Shown: positions 43,721 through 54,600 of the stretch, one piece after another | Numbering within the stretch: the stretch's first letter is position 1 | Layout: each line of letters opens with the position of its first letter | Assembly (NCBI RefSeq): GCF_030540775.2 | Contig: NZ_CP141266.1 | Span: 1,847,001 to 1,911,000 of the forward strand | DNA: 64,000 nt | DNA from: Flavivirga abyssicola | GTDB lineage: Bacteria > Bacteroidota > Bacteroidia > Flavobacteriales > Flavobacteriaceae | Direction: 5' to 3' | The notes under the pieces: model-generated | Told to the model about the DNA's origin: nothing | Database searches by the model: none | Seen by the model: only the letters and a program-made list of their open reading frames with translations | Position numbers and translations under genes: made by a program

Positions 43721-43754
43721 AAAAGATCTGACAAATAAGTTTGTCAGATCTTTT
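43721..43754 (+). terminator. Terminator after tRNA-Ala
   Basis: A perfect 15-bp stem, AAAAGATCTGACAAA and TTTGTCAGATCTTTT, around TAAG. Its symmetric A/T ends would work on both strands. Confidence 0.85.
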
Positions 43755-43784
43755 ACTTATTTGTAGTTCGTTTATCAAAATCAT

Positions 43785-45524
43785 ATGAAGATAAAAACAT
43801 ACATTTTTGCATTATTAGCTATCGTTTTATTAGGATGCTCAAAAGACGATAAATCTGTTGAAATTCAGACCGGAAGTATTGTATTGGAAATTGCATTTAA
43901 AGATGGTAGTGGTCCTATATTTGATGCTATTGTGTCTATTGAAACTATTTCACAACAAAAAGTTACTGGTGTTGATGGATTAGTAACTTTTGAAAATGTA
44001 GAAATAGGAAACTATGAGGTCTCTGTTAGTGTTCCATTTAATGATATTGTTACAAAAGGCAATGTTGTGGTAGAAGTAGGTAAAACCACAAATGGAGTAA
44101 TTCTCATAGATCATCCCAATGTAGTAACTCCAGAAAAGATTGATATTGATAAGTTACTGAATATTTGTTATCAAAGTTTAGTTTCTGATAATATTTTTGG
44201 AGCAAATGGTTATGCTGCATACTGGGGAGATGTTGGAGTAGATGTATTGATGAGTAACACTAATTTTAATTTTCCAACCCGCAAATTGGATACTTATGAT
44301 TATAGTTCGACCGATAAAATAATAGAAGATATATGGACAAATCATTACCAAGTTATTAGGAAAACGAATATTGGTATTGAAGCGATTGAAACTTCAGAAT
44401 ATGTTACTGAATTGAATACCGATGAAAACATTGCTAAAGCAGAATTCAGCTTTTTAAGAGCGCTTACCTATTTTAACTTGGTCAAGTTATTTGGAAACCC
44501 AGTATTAGTTATTTCTACTGAAATACCTTCAGATAACACTTCTGTTGTTCAAGATCCATTAAAAGTTTATGAAGTTATAGAGTCGGATTTAATTTTTGCA
44601 GAAAGTAATTTGAGGCAGTCAAACGTAAAGAATAGAGCTTCAGTTTCTGCAGCTCAAGCTTTATTGGGTAAAGTTTATTTACAAATGGCAGGTTTTCCTT
44701 TGTTACAAAGTGATAAGTATTTAAAAGCTTTAGAGCAATTTAATAAATTGGAGGGGCTCTATGAGTTAGAAACAAATTATGGTGATATCTTTGATAGTGA
44801 TAAAACAGCAAATAGTAGTGAGGTAATTTTCTCAATAGATTTTACCATTCCTAATGATCCTAACTTAAAGAGCTGGGATTGGTTCTATTGGGGACCTTTA
44901 GAAGTTACAGAACGAGACTTTTTTTTACTAGCACCTAACTTTATTAAAGGTTACTTTAAAAATCCAAATGACTTAGATAACCCTGTGTCATTTCCTCTGA
45001 ATATTGAAGATAATAGGTTTTTTGAAAATATAGCATCGTTTACAATTCAAAATAATGCTTCTGTAAATGCCGAAGATACTGCAAATTGGCGTCCATATAA
45101 ATTTAGTGAGAACTACCAAGAAGGTAAATCATTCCAATTACCGTATCTAAGATATGCAGATATACTTTTAATGATAGCTGAAACAGAGAATGCAATTAAT
45201 GGTGGTCCAACAAGTAAAGCATATGATGCTATTAATAAAGTAAGAAGAAGAGCTTTTGGAAATACAACAAATGATGTAACACCAGGACTTAATCAACAAG
45301 ACTTTTTAGATGTTTTATTTAAAGAAAGACTTCTGGAATTATGTTTTGAAGGACATCGAAAAGATGATTTAATTAGAATACAGAAATTGGAGAGTGTTAT
45401 AGAAAACCATAATGCAAGTAATTCCCAAAACATGAAAAACTATCAATCGTATAAACATATTTTACCAATACCCGAATTAGAGATAAATCTTAATTCAGGA
45501 GTTTTTCAAAATCCAGGATATTAA
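43785..45524 (+). CDS. Orphan SusD/RagB-like lipoprotein with N-terminal Ig-like domain
   Basis: A 579-residue lipoprotein (FALLAIVLLGC, lipid Cys near 18). Residues 30-110 form a carboxypeptidase-regulatory-like beta sandwich (VTGVDGLVTFENVEIGNYEV), the kind of domain normally found at the front of SusC, not SusD. From about 125 the SusD fold follows: AEFSFLRALTYFNLVKLFGN, the TPR-like VSAAQALLGKVYLQMAGFP, and the C-terminal YLRYADILLMIAETENAING and FKERLLELCFEGHRKDDLIR. SusD proteins capture glycans at the cell surface together with a SusC porin. No SusC gene is on either side. It converges with the pigment cluster with no gap between the stops. Confidence 0.88.
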   Translation: MKIKTYIFALLAIVLLGCSKDDKSVEIQTGSIVLEIAFKDGSGPIFDAIVSIETISQQKVTGVDGLVTFENVEIGNYEVSVSVPFNDIVTKGNVVVEVGKTTNGVILIDHPNVVTPEKIDIDKLLNICYQSLVSDNIFGANGYAAYWGDVGVDVLMSNTNFNFPTRKLDTYDYSSTDKIIEDIWTNHYQVIRKTNIGIEAIETSEYVTELNTDENIAKAEFSFLRALTYFNLVKLFGNPVLVISTEIPSDNTSVVQDPLKVYEVIESDLIFAESNLRQSNVKNRASVSAAQALLGKVYLQMAGFPLLQSDKYLKALEQFNKLEGLYELETNYGDIFDSDKTANSSEVIFSIDFTIPNDPNLKSWDWFYWGPLEVTERDFFLLAPNFIKGYFKNPNDLDNPVSFPLNIEDNRFFENIASFTIQNNASVNAEDTANWRPYKFSENYQEGKSFQLPYLRYADILLMIAETENAINGGPTSKAYDAINKVRRRAFGNTTNDVTPGLNQQDFLDVLFKERLLELCFEGHRKDDLIRIQKLESVIENHNASNSQNMKNYQSYKHILPIPELEINLNSGVFQNPGY

Positions 45525-47123
45525 TTAACCTTGAAAGTTCTTTATATCCATAAACAAGCGCGTAGATTTTATTTTTAATATGGCTGTTGCGCATAATATT
45601 CCTGAAAGCATAGCTCCAGAAACACCAACTAAAGTAATGTCTTGTCCAACTAATTTCAGTCCTTTTATTTTTGTTTTTGGCCTTAAAAAAGGAAGTTTAA
45701 ATCTTTTTGGGGTATGCTCTAAGCCATATATTTCACCATGTTTATAGTTTGAAAAATGCTTTGTAGAAAGCGGTGTAGAAACTTCGGTTTCTATAACATG
45801 ACCTTTAAGTTGTGGAAATAAATGATAAAGCCTATTAAGCATGGTAGTCTCAAAATCGACTTTTAGTTTTTTATAAGCTAATTCCCGTTTCATCCAGGGT
45901 TGATTTTCATATTCAGAAAACCAATTATAATGACCTACAGACATCGCTTGAATAGTCGATTTTTGACTATTTTTAATATCCCATTCGGGATCTTTAGCAG
46001 ATGGAAATGAAATATACGCAAAATTATTTGGGGCTTCTGAGAGTGTTGCTTTCTCAATTAATTCATCCGTATTTTCATGTGCATAATACCAAACATTGTG
46101 CTTGGGTAAATTTAAATCGGCACTAGATTTATTTAACCCAATGTACAAACACATATGACCAGTTGCAGGTTTTACATCTTTTATGTTGAATTTACAATAG
46201 TGTTTTGCCTTTTCAGAAAGTAATTGATTGAACGTATTATTTACACCTACATTGCTAATAACACTAGTACAATTTATAACCGTATTGTCCACTTTTATTC
46301 CAGTTACTTTGTTATTCTTCGTTATAATTTCTTGTACATTGGCATTAATAAAAACCTTGCTTCCAAGCTTATTTAATACATCTATAGTTTTATAGCTAAT
46401 CTGGTCGGCACCACCTATTGGATAATAGCCACCTTCCATAAAATGAGAAATAACCATAGCGTGTACTGCAAAACTGCTGTATTTAGGTGAGAGCCCGTAG
46501 TTACCACATTGACCACAGAGTACAGCAATTAATAATTTGTTATCTGTAAGTTCGCGTAACACATCACTTGTGGTTTTTTGAGAATACTGTGCGTAGCGTT
46601 TTCTAATGATCCACCCTAAAGATTTACTTAACCAAGGTTCAAACACTTTTTCAAAAAAGAATAGTGAGCCACGTTTATTCGCTTTTTCTATTAGAGATAT
46701 ATAGTTGTTAATGACTTGTTCTTCTTTGGGGAAATATTCAATAAGCTGCTTTCTGAAGTTTTCTTTACCAGCTCTAAATTCGTATTTTTTATCTCCAACA
46801 TATACGACGTCATATACGTCTCCCATAAACTCCCATTTGAGTTTATTATCGGTAATAAAATTGAACATCCCAAGAAGTGATTCTTTTTTATCCAAATTAC
46901 CAACATAGTGAACACCAACATCCCATTGGAAACCTTGTTTTCTTTTAAAACTATGCGTAAAACCACCTGGAACATAGTGTCGTTCTAATACAGCAACTTT
47001 CTTACCAGCTTTAGCCAACCAAGTAGCGGCGGTTAATCCACCAATGCCCGAACCTATAACAATATGATCGTAATTGGAAAAATCAATATTTATAGAAAAT
47101 GGCTCATAATTTTTTTCAGTCAT
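45525..47123 (-). CDS. CrtI/CrtISO-like FAD oxidoreductase of the pigment cluster (1)
   Basis: A 532-residue flavoprotein with the Rossmann motif HIVIGSGIGGLTAATWLAKA (about 20-39), then LERHYVPGGFTHSFKRKQGF, as in carotenoid isomerases and retinol saturases. The C-terminal FAD segment is GLKLVGQDITLVGVSGAMLS. In flexirubin/aryl-polyene clusters such enzymes may act on the polyene or its precursors; the exact reaction is not known to me. It is the last gene of the cluster, 18 nt after the ligase gene. A related enzyme is encoded at 50136. Confidence 0.85.
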   Translation of the reverse strand: MTEKNYEPFSINIDFSNYDHIVIGSGIGGLTAATWLAKAGKKVAVLERHYVPGGFTHSFKRKQGFQWDVGVHYVGNLDKKESLLGMFNFITDNKLKWEFMGDVYDVVYVGDKKYEFRAGKENFRKQLIEYFPKEEQVINNYISLIEKANKRGSLFFFEKVFEPWLSKSLGWIIRKRYAQYSQKTTSDVLRELTDNKLLIAVLCGQCGNYGLSPKYSSFAVHAMVISHFMEGGYYPIGGADQISYKTIDVLNKLGSKVFINANVQEIITKNNKVTGIKVDNTVINCTSVISNVGVNNTFNQLLSEKAKHYCKFNIKDVKPATGHMCLYIGLNKSSADLNLPKHNVWYYAHENTDELIEKATLSEAPNNFAYISFPSAKDPEWDIKNSQKSTIQAMSVGHYNWFSEYENQPWMKRELAYKKLKVDFETTMLNRLYHLFPQLKGHVIETEVSTPLSTKHFSNYKHGEIYGLEHTPKRFKLPFLRPKTKIKGLKLVGQDITLVGVSGAMLSGILCATAILKIKSTRLFMDIKNFQG

Positions 47124-47141
47124 AGAAAGTTTGTTAGTACG

Positions 47142-48431
47142 CTATTTTCTTTTGTCAATAACCATCATAGGCTTTCTACTCAATTTTGGAAACTGAAGTT
47201 TTTGAATCACGCTTTTATCATGAAATTCTATTTTTGGAAGCACTCTTAATTTGGCTCTAAAGTGATCTTTAATCTCTTGCAATAGGGTGTCTGTTGGTTG
47301 AGGTGCTGAAATTTTTAAAAGAATTTCATCGGTTCCTATGTCGTTTTGATAAATTTCAATAACATAAGAGTTTATATTATTGAAATGATTTAAAACATTA
47401 TGCATTGCCGGGGGGTATAAAGTGGTTCCTTTATACTTAATCATTTGTTTTTTCCTTCCCAGAACAGGACTTAGTCTAACGGTATTTCTACCACACAAAC
47501 ATGTATCAGTATGGGCTCTTACTACATCTCCAGTTTTAAACCGTAATAAAGGCATGGCTTCTACACCTAGAGAAGTAATGGTTAACTCTCCCGTTTCACC
47601 TTCCTGTACGGGTTTATCCTGATCATTTAATATTTCTATAATGATTAGCTCTGGGTGATGATGACCGCCTTGTTGTTGTTCACATTCTGTGAATGCAGTA
47701 TTCATTTCTGTGGAAGCATACGTTGAATACAGTTCAATATCCCAGGTGTTTTTAATTTTGGAAGCTAGCAGGTTTAACGAAAAATCTTCATTTCTTAATG
47801 ATTCACCTATACAAATAGCGCCTTTTATCCCTGATTCATTAATGTCTATATTATTTTGTTGAGCATATTCAATAAGTTTTAATAGGAATGAAGGAACAAC
47901 AATAATATAAGTTGGTTTAAATTTTAATATAGAATCCCATTGTAATTCGGGAATGCCATTACCAACACGAATAATACCGGCTCCAAGTTCTCGTGCTCCC
48001 AAAAAGTATGCTAATCCAGCCATGAACCTTCTATCTATAGTAGTCATGAGTTGAATAGTATCATCTTCACTCACCCCTGCACAGGCAAAAGAAATGGCTT
48101 CGTTATAGGCTAAACGTTTTAAATCGTTATCGGTTAAAGCAAAGGTAACAGGCTCTCCTAACGTTCCAGAAGTTGTAACATAATCAATGATTTCTTTTTT
48201 AGGAACACAAATAAAATCATCATTGTACTGCTGTAAATCGTCCTTTGATGTTGTTGGTATCGTTGTTAAGTCCTCAAGTGTATTAATCTCATTGATATTA
48301 ATCTCATGCTCATTAAACATACGTTTGTAAAAAGCAGAGTGTTTATTTAGGTAGTTTAAAAGAAGTTTCAATTTTTCTTCTTGAAAGCTTTTTATTTCTT
48401 CACTTGAGGCTTTTTCTATCTTAGGAATCAT
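47142..48431 (-). CDS. Phenylacetate-CoA ligase-like AMP-forming ligase of the pigment cluster
   Basis: A 429-residue adenylating enzyme of the PaaK/F390-synthetase type. The ATP-binding loop is TTSGTLGEPVTFALTDNDL (about residues 86-104), the A5-like motif is YSTYASTEMNTAFTE and the A7-like motif is LLRFKTGDVVRAHTDTCLCG, with a Cys pair typical of the family. It would activate an aromatic acid or a polyene acid as AMP or thioester, probably for pigment assembly. It overlaps the upstream C45-family gene by 4 nt. Confidence 0.85.
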   Translation of the reverse strand: MIPKIEKASSEEIKSFQEEKLKLLLNYLNKHSAFYKRMFNEHEININEINTLEDLTTIPTTSKDDLQQYNDDFICVPKKEIIDYVTTSGTLGEPVTFALTDNDLKRLAYNEAISFACAGVSEDDTIQLMTTIDRRFMAGLAYFLGARELGAGIIRVGNGIPELQWDSILKFKPTYIIVVPSFLLKLIEYAQQNNIDINESGIKGAICIGESLRNEDFSLNLLASKIKNTWDIELYSTYASTEMNTAFTECEQQQGGHHHPELIIIEILNDQDKPVQEGETGELTITSLGVEAMPLLRFKTGDVVRAHTDTCLCGRNTVRLSPVLGRKKQMIKYKGTTLYPPAMHNVLNHFNNINSYVIEIYQNDIGTDEILLKISAPQPTDTLLQEIKDHFRAKLRVLPKIEFHDKSVIQKLQFPKLSRKPMMVIDKRK

Positions 48432-50101
48432 AGATCCAATTTCCTTTTAAGTTTTGTAATATACAAATCAATTTCTCGTTGATCTGGCACGGTTGTGATT
48501 TCTTTAGTTTTTGCTTTTTCAAAAGCATGCAATGCAGCGGTAAAATATCCTTTTTTATAATAATATTTTCCTACTAAATAATAGCCTTCCCAGTACTCAG
48601 GGTTTGTTGTTTGTATTTCTGAAATAATTGATGGATCAACATATTCATCATTTTTTATTGAGGATTGAAATTGAGTGCTTAGCTTTCTGTAATTCTCATA
48701 ATTTTGATAGGCATCAGAAAATTGAAAGGGATCTTTTTCTATGGTTAGTTGAGTATTAGAAAGTCCCTTTTTTGTTGGGTTTTTAAACACATCATTTAAG
48801 TTGTAAGCGGCAAATTCACCTAATTGATACGGGTTTGATGATACCCAGACCAACCGTTGTTCTGGTTTAAAAACGATAGCATGATGTGCTAATAATTGGT
48901 TAAGCGCTTTTTCGTTACCATAACCAATACTTTTGTTTTGAAGCCCTTCTTTATTTCGTAATATATCTACTGCAATTTGAGGTGTTATATTAGGCTGTTG
49001 ATTCAAAAGTTCTTCCATACGTTGGTAACGATACTGTGAATGACTTTCGGCTTTATGTTTTAAGTTCTTTTTATCATCTGCATAAGCTTTACTTTGAAAA
49101 TGATTAGAGCAGATTAATTGATTAGAATTGGCAACTTCATACACTCCAAAATTTTCGGGAGAAACCTCTATGGTGATTGCTTTTTTATCTTTAGCACTGC
49201 CAATTAATATGGATTCGGATACAAAAACCTGACGTTTTTTTGCAATCGCAATTGCTTCCTCAATAGTCGAGGCATATTGAAGAATCTCTCTGTTTAAGAT
49301 AGAAATTGGTGTTTTGGCGATTAGGGGAATTTTAGACTTTCCAGCATTGATGGTAACTGTAATACCATGTTCATTCATTCCGGAAACGACTCCAATCATG
49401 CCTCCCCAGGTTACAGACATAAATTTGTGCCCTTCTGTTGGATTTACAAATGCAATTATTTTTTCTTTTGCAAAATCGTCACCAGCGTAGAAGTCAAAAT
49501 TCCTACCAATTATTAAGCTACCATCGTCTGTTTTTTCTCCCCAGGCAGCAAATGAAGAGCAACCAACCAAAGCCAAATCTTGTAGCGCATGTCCAATATC
49601 ATGAGCGCCATGTAAGTATAAAACTCTTAAATAAGGGTTAGCGATGTGGTCATAACCTAATGAAGCATATTTTGAAAGCCCATATATCTCGGTTTTATAT
49701 TCTTCGGGAATATGTAGATACATTTTTCTATTAAACCAAGCTAAGAATTTGCGTAATAGCGCTTGTTTTGTTTTTGAAGGTACAAAATCATTAATCTTAG
49801 ATAAGAAAACCTGTTCTTGATTATTAAATAGCTCTTTTGTTAAGCTTCCAGTAATTAAACCTCTTTCATACGGATCACCTTCCACATAAAGTTCCCATAA
49901 ACCTTGTTTGTTTTTCGTAAGAAAGTTGTCGTGTAAAACATATGTAGAGTCCGAAATTTTAATTCTTTCAGGGATAGATGAATTATATTTGCTAACATCT
50001 GGAACATCATTAAGGGATTTTGAGATGCCACACGATGATACTAAAAGTAGAAGCATAAAAAAGCAAAACCACTTTACTATTTTCATCTCCTTTAGATACA
50101 T
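48428..50101 (-). CDS. C45-family acyltransferase/hydrolase lipoprotein of the pigment cluster
   Basis: A 557-residue lipoprotein (FFMLLLLVSSC; the ATG 15 nt inside the frame would also give a good leader). The core is an Ntn hydrolase of the acyl-CoA:6-APA acyltransferase (C45) family: LALVGCSSFAAWGEKTDDGS with the self-processing Cys near residue 182, GRNFDFYAGDDF and GMNEHGITVTINAG. The end has a TPR-like repeat (YWEGYYLVGKYYYKKGYFTA). It may transfer an acyl chain, such as the polyene or a fatty acid, onto the pigment outside the cytoplasm. That role is inference. Confidence 0.82.
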   Translation of the reverse strand: MYLKEMKIVKWFCFFMLLLLVSSCGISKSLNDVPDVSKYNSSIPERIKISDSTYVLHDNFLTKNKQGLWELYVEGDPYERGLITGSLTKELFNNQEQVFLSKINDFVPSKTKQALLRKFLAWFNRKMYLHIPEEYKTEIYGLSKYASLGYDHIANPYLRVLYLHGAHDIGHALQDLALVGCSSFAAWGEKTDDGSLIIGRNFDFYAGDDFAKEKIIAFVNPTEGHKFMSVTWGGMIGVVSGMNEHGITVTINAGKSKIPLIAKTPISILNREILQYASTIEEAIAIAKKRQVFVSESILIGSAKDKKAITIEVSPENFGVYEVANSNQLICSNHFQSKAYADDKKNLKHKAESHSQYRYQRMEELLNQQPNITPQIAVDILRNKEGLQNKSIGYGNEKALNQLLAHHAIVFKPEQRLVWVSSNPYQLGEFAAYNLNDVFKNPTKKGLSNTQLTIEKDPFQFSDAYQNYENYRKLSTQFQSSIKNDEYVDPSIISEIQTTNPEYWEGYYLVGKYYYKKGYFTAALHAFEKAKTKEITTVPDQREIDLYITKLKRKLDL

Positions 50102-50135
50102 ATAATTGAAGTTATTTTAAGGTGTTCATTATACA

Positions 50136-51680
50136 CTATTTTCGACTTGTTTCCTGTTCGTTATTAACTTTTAATATTTTATTTAATAAATAGTCTTTAC
50201 CTAAAATTTCGGAACACGTTGTCACAGCACTTATTGTAACTCCCAAGATGCCATGCATATTTAGACTTTGACCTGTAAACATTAAGTTTTTAATTTTTGT
50301 TCTTGGCGATAAAAAAGATTGCATTGGTTTATTAACATCTTTAACATAACCATACATAGACCCTCTATTACTTCCTATATAATCCCTATATGACAATGGA
50401 GTAGATGTGTACATCTCTTGAATGCAATCTCTAATATTTGGAAATTTAAGCTCTAGTTCTTTTATTAATTTTTCGGCTTTTTCTTCTTTAAACTGTTCAT
50501 AGGTTTGACCTCTTTCATTTTTATGGGCCACAGTATTAAATGTATCTACCCAAGGTTTAAGTTCATCATAATGCATGTAGGTCATTACCGTTATATTATC
50601 TCCATAATCGTCCATATTTTTCTTAACAGACATGGACATCATGTACCCTTCTGGCCAACTTTCCTGAGTGTATTTGTGAACATCCCAAACATTATCGGGG
50701 TTTTTAAAATGATAGAAGTTTTTATTTTCGTATTTAAATGAATTTGGTTTTAAAACAATGTATAAACTAAACGCAGCAATGGTGCTTTCAATTTTATCAA
50801 CTCTATTGGTGTAGGACTTTCTAAATTTATCTTCGCCAACAAGCTTTAAAGTCAGTTTAGGTTCAATATTAGAGATAAACAAATCCCCTTTTATTTCTTT
50901 TCCGTTCGAGCAAATGGCTGAAGTAATTTTACCATCATCAAAACCAAATTTAACAACGTCATGGTGCTTGTAAGTTTCTCCGCCGTGTTCTTTTAATTTT
51001 TTAATTAATGCTTTAGTTATTTGGCTACCGCCATTAATACATCTATAGGCACTTTCTATATATGAATTTATTGTCAAAGCATGGACATAAAAAGGTGTAC
51101 GCTCACCATCACCAGCATATAAAAAATTTGTTCCTGCAAGTACTGCTTGCAGTTTTTTATTATTAGTTAGTGAATTGATGTACTTTTTTGCTTGAAGCTG
51201 AAAAATGTCCATATTATCATAGTAAGGTTTGCCTTGTTTCAAGTTATACAATGGAAAACTATCACAGGTTTCCTTTAACTTGTTACAATAAGTTACTATG
51301 GCAGATTCTTCTTCGGGAAACTGTTTTATTAAAACTTCAATGAATTTTTCGTAACCCTGTGCGTGTCTATATTCGATGGGATCATTATCGAAAGTAACGA
51401 TGTCAAACCCATTTTCGTCTAGCTTTTTAAGGGATAAATCATCTATAATGTCAATATATTTAAAGTATTGATACAGGTTTTGCCCTTTGTCAAGTCCACC
51501 AATATAATGTACACCAGTATCAAATATGGTTTTGTTTCTCACAAAAGTTTGCAAATTACCACCATATTGGTTGTTTTTTTCAAGCACACAAACACTATAA
51601 CCTTCTTTTGCTAAAATGATTGCAGAAGCCAAACCTCCTAATCCACTTCCAACTATTACAACATCATAGTGTGTTTTCAT
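50136..51680 (-). CDS. CrtI-like FAD oxidoreductase of the pigment cluster (2)
   Basis: A 514-residue flavoprotein with HYDVVIVGSGLGGLASAIIL at the start, NNQYGGNLQTFVRNKTIFDT, and a C-terminal NLMFTGQSLNMHGILGVTIS. It is a distant paralogue of the protein at 45525 in the phytoene desaturase/isomerase superfamily. The FDTGVHYIGGLDKGQNLY stretch is shared with that protein (DVGVHYVGNLDKKES). It lies 8 nt after the MMPL exporter gene. The pair may act together on the polyene. Confidence 0.85.
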   Translation of the reverse strand: MKTHYDVVIVGSGLGGLASAIILAKEGYSVCVLEKNNQYGGNLQTFVRNKTIFDTGVHYIGGLDKGQNLYQYFKYIDIIDDLSLKKLDENGFDIVTFDNDPIEYRHAQGYEKFIEVLIKQFPEEESAIVTYCNKLKETCDSFPLYNLKQGKPYYDNMDIFQLQAKKYINSLTNNKKLQAVLAGTNFLYAGDGERTPFYVHALTINSYIESAYRCINGGSQITKALIKKLKEHGGETYKHHDVVKFGFDDGKITSAICSNGKEIKGDLFISNIEPKLTLKLVGEDKFRKSYTNRVDKIESTIAAFSLYIVLKPNSFKYENKNFYHFKNPDNVWDVHKYTQESWPEGYMMSMSVKKNMDDYGDNITVMTYMHYDELKPWVDTFNTVAHKNERGQTYEQFKEEKAEKLIKELELKFPNIRDCIQEMYTSTPLSYRDYIGSNRGSMYGYVKDVNKPMQSFLSPRTKIKNLMFTGQSLNMHGILGVTISAVTTCSEILGKDYLLNKILKVNNEQETSRK

Positions 51681-51688
51681 CTATTTTT

Positions 51689-54600
51689 TTATCGTTTAAA
51701 AATAATAAGGTTCTCATTCTCGTAATCCGACTTAAAACCTAAAGCATTAATTGTTTCTGTATATAAATTTCGACTTTCTTTTAGTAAAATTAAAAGATTA
51801 ATATGGCTATTCAAGATGCTGTTTATTTGTTTTGGAGTAACCCCGTTTATATTAATTATTAATACGTTTGCGGGACTCTTTAAAGCGTCATCTATAGTAT
51901 TTTCAAAATTAATACGGTTATGCTTATTTGTAATAAAACTATTTTGAAGCATCATTGTAACAGCAGTATCTTCAATATAAGAAATTATTTTCCTGTCGAT
52001 AGCATCTAAAGATAACAGAAAATCCAGTTGCCCATAATCTTTTGAAAGATGAAGGATCGTATCTTTTTTATCAATGGTATTTAAAATAACACTATAAGTC
52101 TCTTTATACGTTTTAAGGTCTTCTTTAACCATTTTGTATAAAGCATCACCTTTATATCTATAGTCTTCTAATACTATTTCATGAAAGTAAGTATCGTGTT
52201 CAATGTCTTGTCTTAAATCATTAAATTGCTGCTTAAAATCTGCGCTAATATTTTTTGTACGTTGTTTATAACTTTCCCCGAATGATTTATTTTCAATGGG
52301 AATCCTCTCCAATATTTTTACAGTAAGACTTCCGTTTCTAATAAGGAAACTACCTTTTGGATTAACCTCCGAATTACCATGAATAAGTACTGGGATAATA
52401 TCTAAATTTAATTGTTCTGCTAAATAAAAAGCTCCTTTATGAAAGCGTTTCATTTTGTTTGTTAAAGATCTTGTTCCTTCTGGGAAAGCCATTAGCGAGT
52501 ACCCTTGATTAACTTTTCTCTGAAGATGAGATACCCCGTTTTCGATACCACTGGAAACAGGGTAAAACCCGGCAGCTTGAACAGCTTTACCAAAAACAGG
52601 CGAATTGTAAACCCAATCGTTCACCAAAAATATAATTTTTGGATGTAGCATACCAACGGCTAAAATGTCTAGAAAAGAGGTGTGATTTGCAATAATTATT
52701 GCAGGCTTTTCAAACGTTTCATTACTCAGGTTTATAACGTTCTTTTTTAGAAAAGGGTTAGTATATAAAACCGATTTCATATACTTTGAAACTGTTTTAT
52801 GAAACCACCTCATCTTCACTTTTTTGCTTACAGGAATAATTTTAAGTAGCGTAGCACTAAACAAAGAGATTAAAAGCCCTCCTAATCCAAAGTATCCAAA
52901 TGACAGAATAGAGTGTATTAATAGTCTTAATGTTATGGGGCGTTTTGTTTTGCTACCAATAAAAAGCTTAAATAATGATGGCTGAATTGTGAATGAAATA
53001 ATTACTGCAGATAAAATTCCAATAATGGACACTAAAGAAATAGAATACAATGCAGGGTGCTTAGCAAATATTAAAACACCAACTCCTAAAATAGTTGTGA
53101 TAACAGATAAAATAATAGATGTTTTATGCGTGGCAAAAGCTTTCTCTCCAGTTTTATATTCGTGAAGTAAGCCATTAGTAATAAAAATGCTATAGTCTAT
53201 TCCTAAACCAAAAATAAAAGTGGAAATAATAATATTGAAAATATTGAATTCAATATGAAATAACCCCATCACTCCAATGGTCAATAGCCAAGTTAATGCT
53301 ATGGGGATGCTTGTTACTAAAGTTAATGAAAGGCTTCTGTAAAACAGTAAAAGAAGTAGTAATACAACAACTAATGAATAAACGACCAAATTATTGAAGT
53401 CATTTTTTAGATTTCCTAAAAAAGTTTCATTCATTTGTTGTCTATCAATAACTAACGTTTGTGAGTTGTTCTTAAAAATATCTATTAATTCCTGTGTGTT
53501 TTCATCTTGAACTTTAACTAAAGTAGTTACCGTAATAAAATGGTCTTTTGAAGTAATATAATCTTCGGTTGAAATAGTTTTTAAAGCCTTATAATCTTCC
53601 GTTTGTAAAGGTTTAAAAACGGTGTTTAAAAGTGTATAGAATGAATGAAATGTAGTGGGTTTAAAGCCAAATGTGTTGCCACTTTCAATAAGGTTGTTTG
53701 TAGTGTTTGCAATGGTTTCATCATTCCAAAAAGCATTCCATTTTGCAATACGTTGTTTTTGCTTTTTTTCTGAATGAATTAAAGTTCCAATAGAACTGAA
53801 ATCTATAATTTTTTTTTCTGTTTTAAGCGCTTGTAGTTTTTTATAAATGTTATCATTTATTTCTAGAGCATCTTTTTCAGAATTATCATAAGCTGCTAAA
53901 TACACAGATTTTGATGCGATATTAGTTAATGCATCTAAACGCATCTGAGCTTCTTTAAGATGTTGTGGTTCGTAGTTAAGCTTTGTTAAATCTTTGTTGA
54001 AACCAACCCTGTTATAGGTGAAAAAACTAATAACAAATGCAACTAAGAGTGTTATAATGAGTCCCTTTTTTTTATGAAAATGAAAACCGGCAAGGTTGTC
54101 TATAAGTGTGTTTTTTTTAACCTTTTTTACAGAGTCTCTATATGCTAGAGGAATAAAAAGCAAGGCAAAAACAGAAGCGCCTATAACACTTATTGCAGCA
54201 AAAATACCCAAATCCTGTAAAGCTTGCGAGTTTAAAAATAGCAAACACAAAAATGCCAAAGCAGTAGTTAAGCTGCTCATTAATAATGGTTTTGTAATCT
54301 CTTTATATAGAGATTTAATATTGTTATTACTTCGTATATGTGTTAGTATATGAAGCGAATAATCTAAAGTTACACCAAGCAATACAGAGCCTATACCTAG
54401 AGAGATTGCTGAAATTTTTACGCGAATGATATAAAGCAAAGCAACCGCCAATAAGCCTCCGAAAAGTGTTGGGACAAATAAGATGACCGGAATGCTTATC
54501 TTTTTATAAAAAACAATGAGAATGATTAGTAAAATGCTCATTGCAATACCAACTGTAAATTGAATATCCTGTTTAATTTGCCTGGCATTTGCTACAGCAA

